Shown in pieces: positions 59,060 through 64,000 of a stretch of DNA of 64,000 bases. The notes under the pieces are model-generated. The model did no database searches. It had not been told where the DNA came from and saw only the letters and a list, made by a program, of their open reading frames with translations. The stretch spans positions 7,924,140 through 7,988,139 of the forward strand of contig NC_080716.1 of the NCBI RefSeq assembly GCF_019097595.1, read 5' to 3'. The position numbers and the translations under genes are program-made. The DNA is from Hemibagrus wyckioides. Lineage: Eukaryota > Chordata > Actinopteri > Siluriformes > Bagridae. Each line of letters starts with the position of its first letter. Within the stretch, counting starts at the first letter, position 1.

Positions 59060-59090
59060 GTCACGTGCTGGAGTGGTGCTCGTCACATGA
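59060..59090 (+). promoter_or_regulatory. two CLEAR/M-box-like E-boxes in the atp6v0b promoter
   Basis: GTCACGTG at 59060-59067 and GTCACATGA at 59082-59090, 22 bp apart (about two helical turns) and about 190-220 bp before the start codon. The first fits the TFEB/TFE3 CLEAR element GTCACGTGAC at 8 of 10 positions, the second is an MITF-type M-box (TCACATGA). V-ATPase genes are known members of the CLEAR lysosomal network; use of these sites here is inferred. Confidence 0.6.
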
Positions 59091-59278
59091 GCAGCTGATC
59101 TCCGCTTCCTCTCTCTGGATGGCTGCAGGATTTTCAAGCTCCTCTGGTTCAGCGCTAGCAAAGGAGCCGCTCCGTTCTTTTATACTCTAAATCCAAAAGC
59201 CTTTCGAGCCACGATAGGCTGTAGATTTATCTGGAAGTGTACGATTAGGTAGCCAAACTGGCGCTGTTGGTTGAGTGG

Positions 59279-63696
<4,418 letters not shown>

Positions 63697-64000
63697 AGAA
63701 TCCGACCTATCTGCAAGACCAACAGCAAAGGAGTACGACGCTGTGTTGGATACACAGCCCGACTATGTAAATACATAGTAAATTATTTAAATGTATTTTC
63801 TTTCTTTTTTTCTTTTATTCCCCCCTCCTGTGTCTGTTTTTAACCATTGTTTACCGAAGAGTGAAACATTCACACCACTTTGTCTTAAAGGAATGCATGT
63901 TTAAGTCAAACACAGGTCTTTAAGACATGTTTCACACAAGTGAACCTCAGAAGAAGCAGGTGTGACATTGGCCCTATTATTGAAGTATAAGATATGAGAG

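Overview
The window is animal nuclear DNA, almost certainly from a teleost fish. Genes are split by GT-AG introns, most of the remaining sequence is AT-rich non-coding DNA full of microsatellites, and the dominant mobile DNA is the Tc1/mariner mix typical of fish genomes. The gene content (a fish-type kisspeptin receptor and a V-ATPase proteolipid) and the dispersed repeats fit a teleost. I would guess an otophysan such as a catfish, but the sequence alone does not settle that. There is no bacterial or phage DNA, no CRISPR array and no intact RNA gene that I can support.

Two protein-coding genes can be rebuilt exon by exon. (1) A kisspeptin receptor (GPR54 family) lies on the minus strand at 8119-20844. 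It has five coding exons and a complete 367-residue seven-helix receptor, with a candidate poly(A) signal at 7980-7985 and a candidate TATA/E-box promoter near 21022-21046. (2) atp6v0b, the c'' proteolipid of the V-ATPase membrane sector, lies on the plus strand at 59279-63696. It has eight coding exons, encodes 206 residues, and carries two CLEAR/M-box-like sites in its promoter. The two genes are divergent, with about 38 kb between them in which I find no other host gene.

Layout. 1-8000: downstream of the receptor; two decayed Tc1 copies and simple repeats. 8.1-21.0 kb: receptor gene, with a Tc1 copy in intron 3 and a different Tc1 copy in intron 2. 21.5-22.8 kb: a second, nearly identical but inverted copy of the intron-3 Tc1, just upstream of the receptor promoter. 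23-25.3 kb: gypsy-type LTR retrotransposon relic. 26-46 kb: dispersed repeats, two fold-back Tc1 derivatives, a tRNA-Gly-derived SINE, local duplications and several Tc1 remnants, interleaved with unexplained unique stretches that may be conserved non-coding elements. 46-53 kb: a strong RFX-type X-box, a mosaic Tc1, a GATA microsatellite and a 56-bp minisatellite. 53-59 kb: non-LTR retrotransposon pieces (one with a Rex/L2-like reverse transcriptase, one L1-like) and another gypsy fragment. 59-64 kb: atp6v0b, with an internally deleted Tc1 in intron 1.

I found no convincing new biological system. The best leads are the inverted pair of near-identical Tc1 elements bracketing the receptor's promoter and exons 1-3, the fold-back Tc1 derivatives, the tandem X-box-like palindromes at 46.8 kb, and the paired CLEAR-like sites at atp6v0b.
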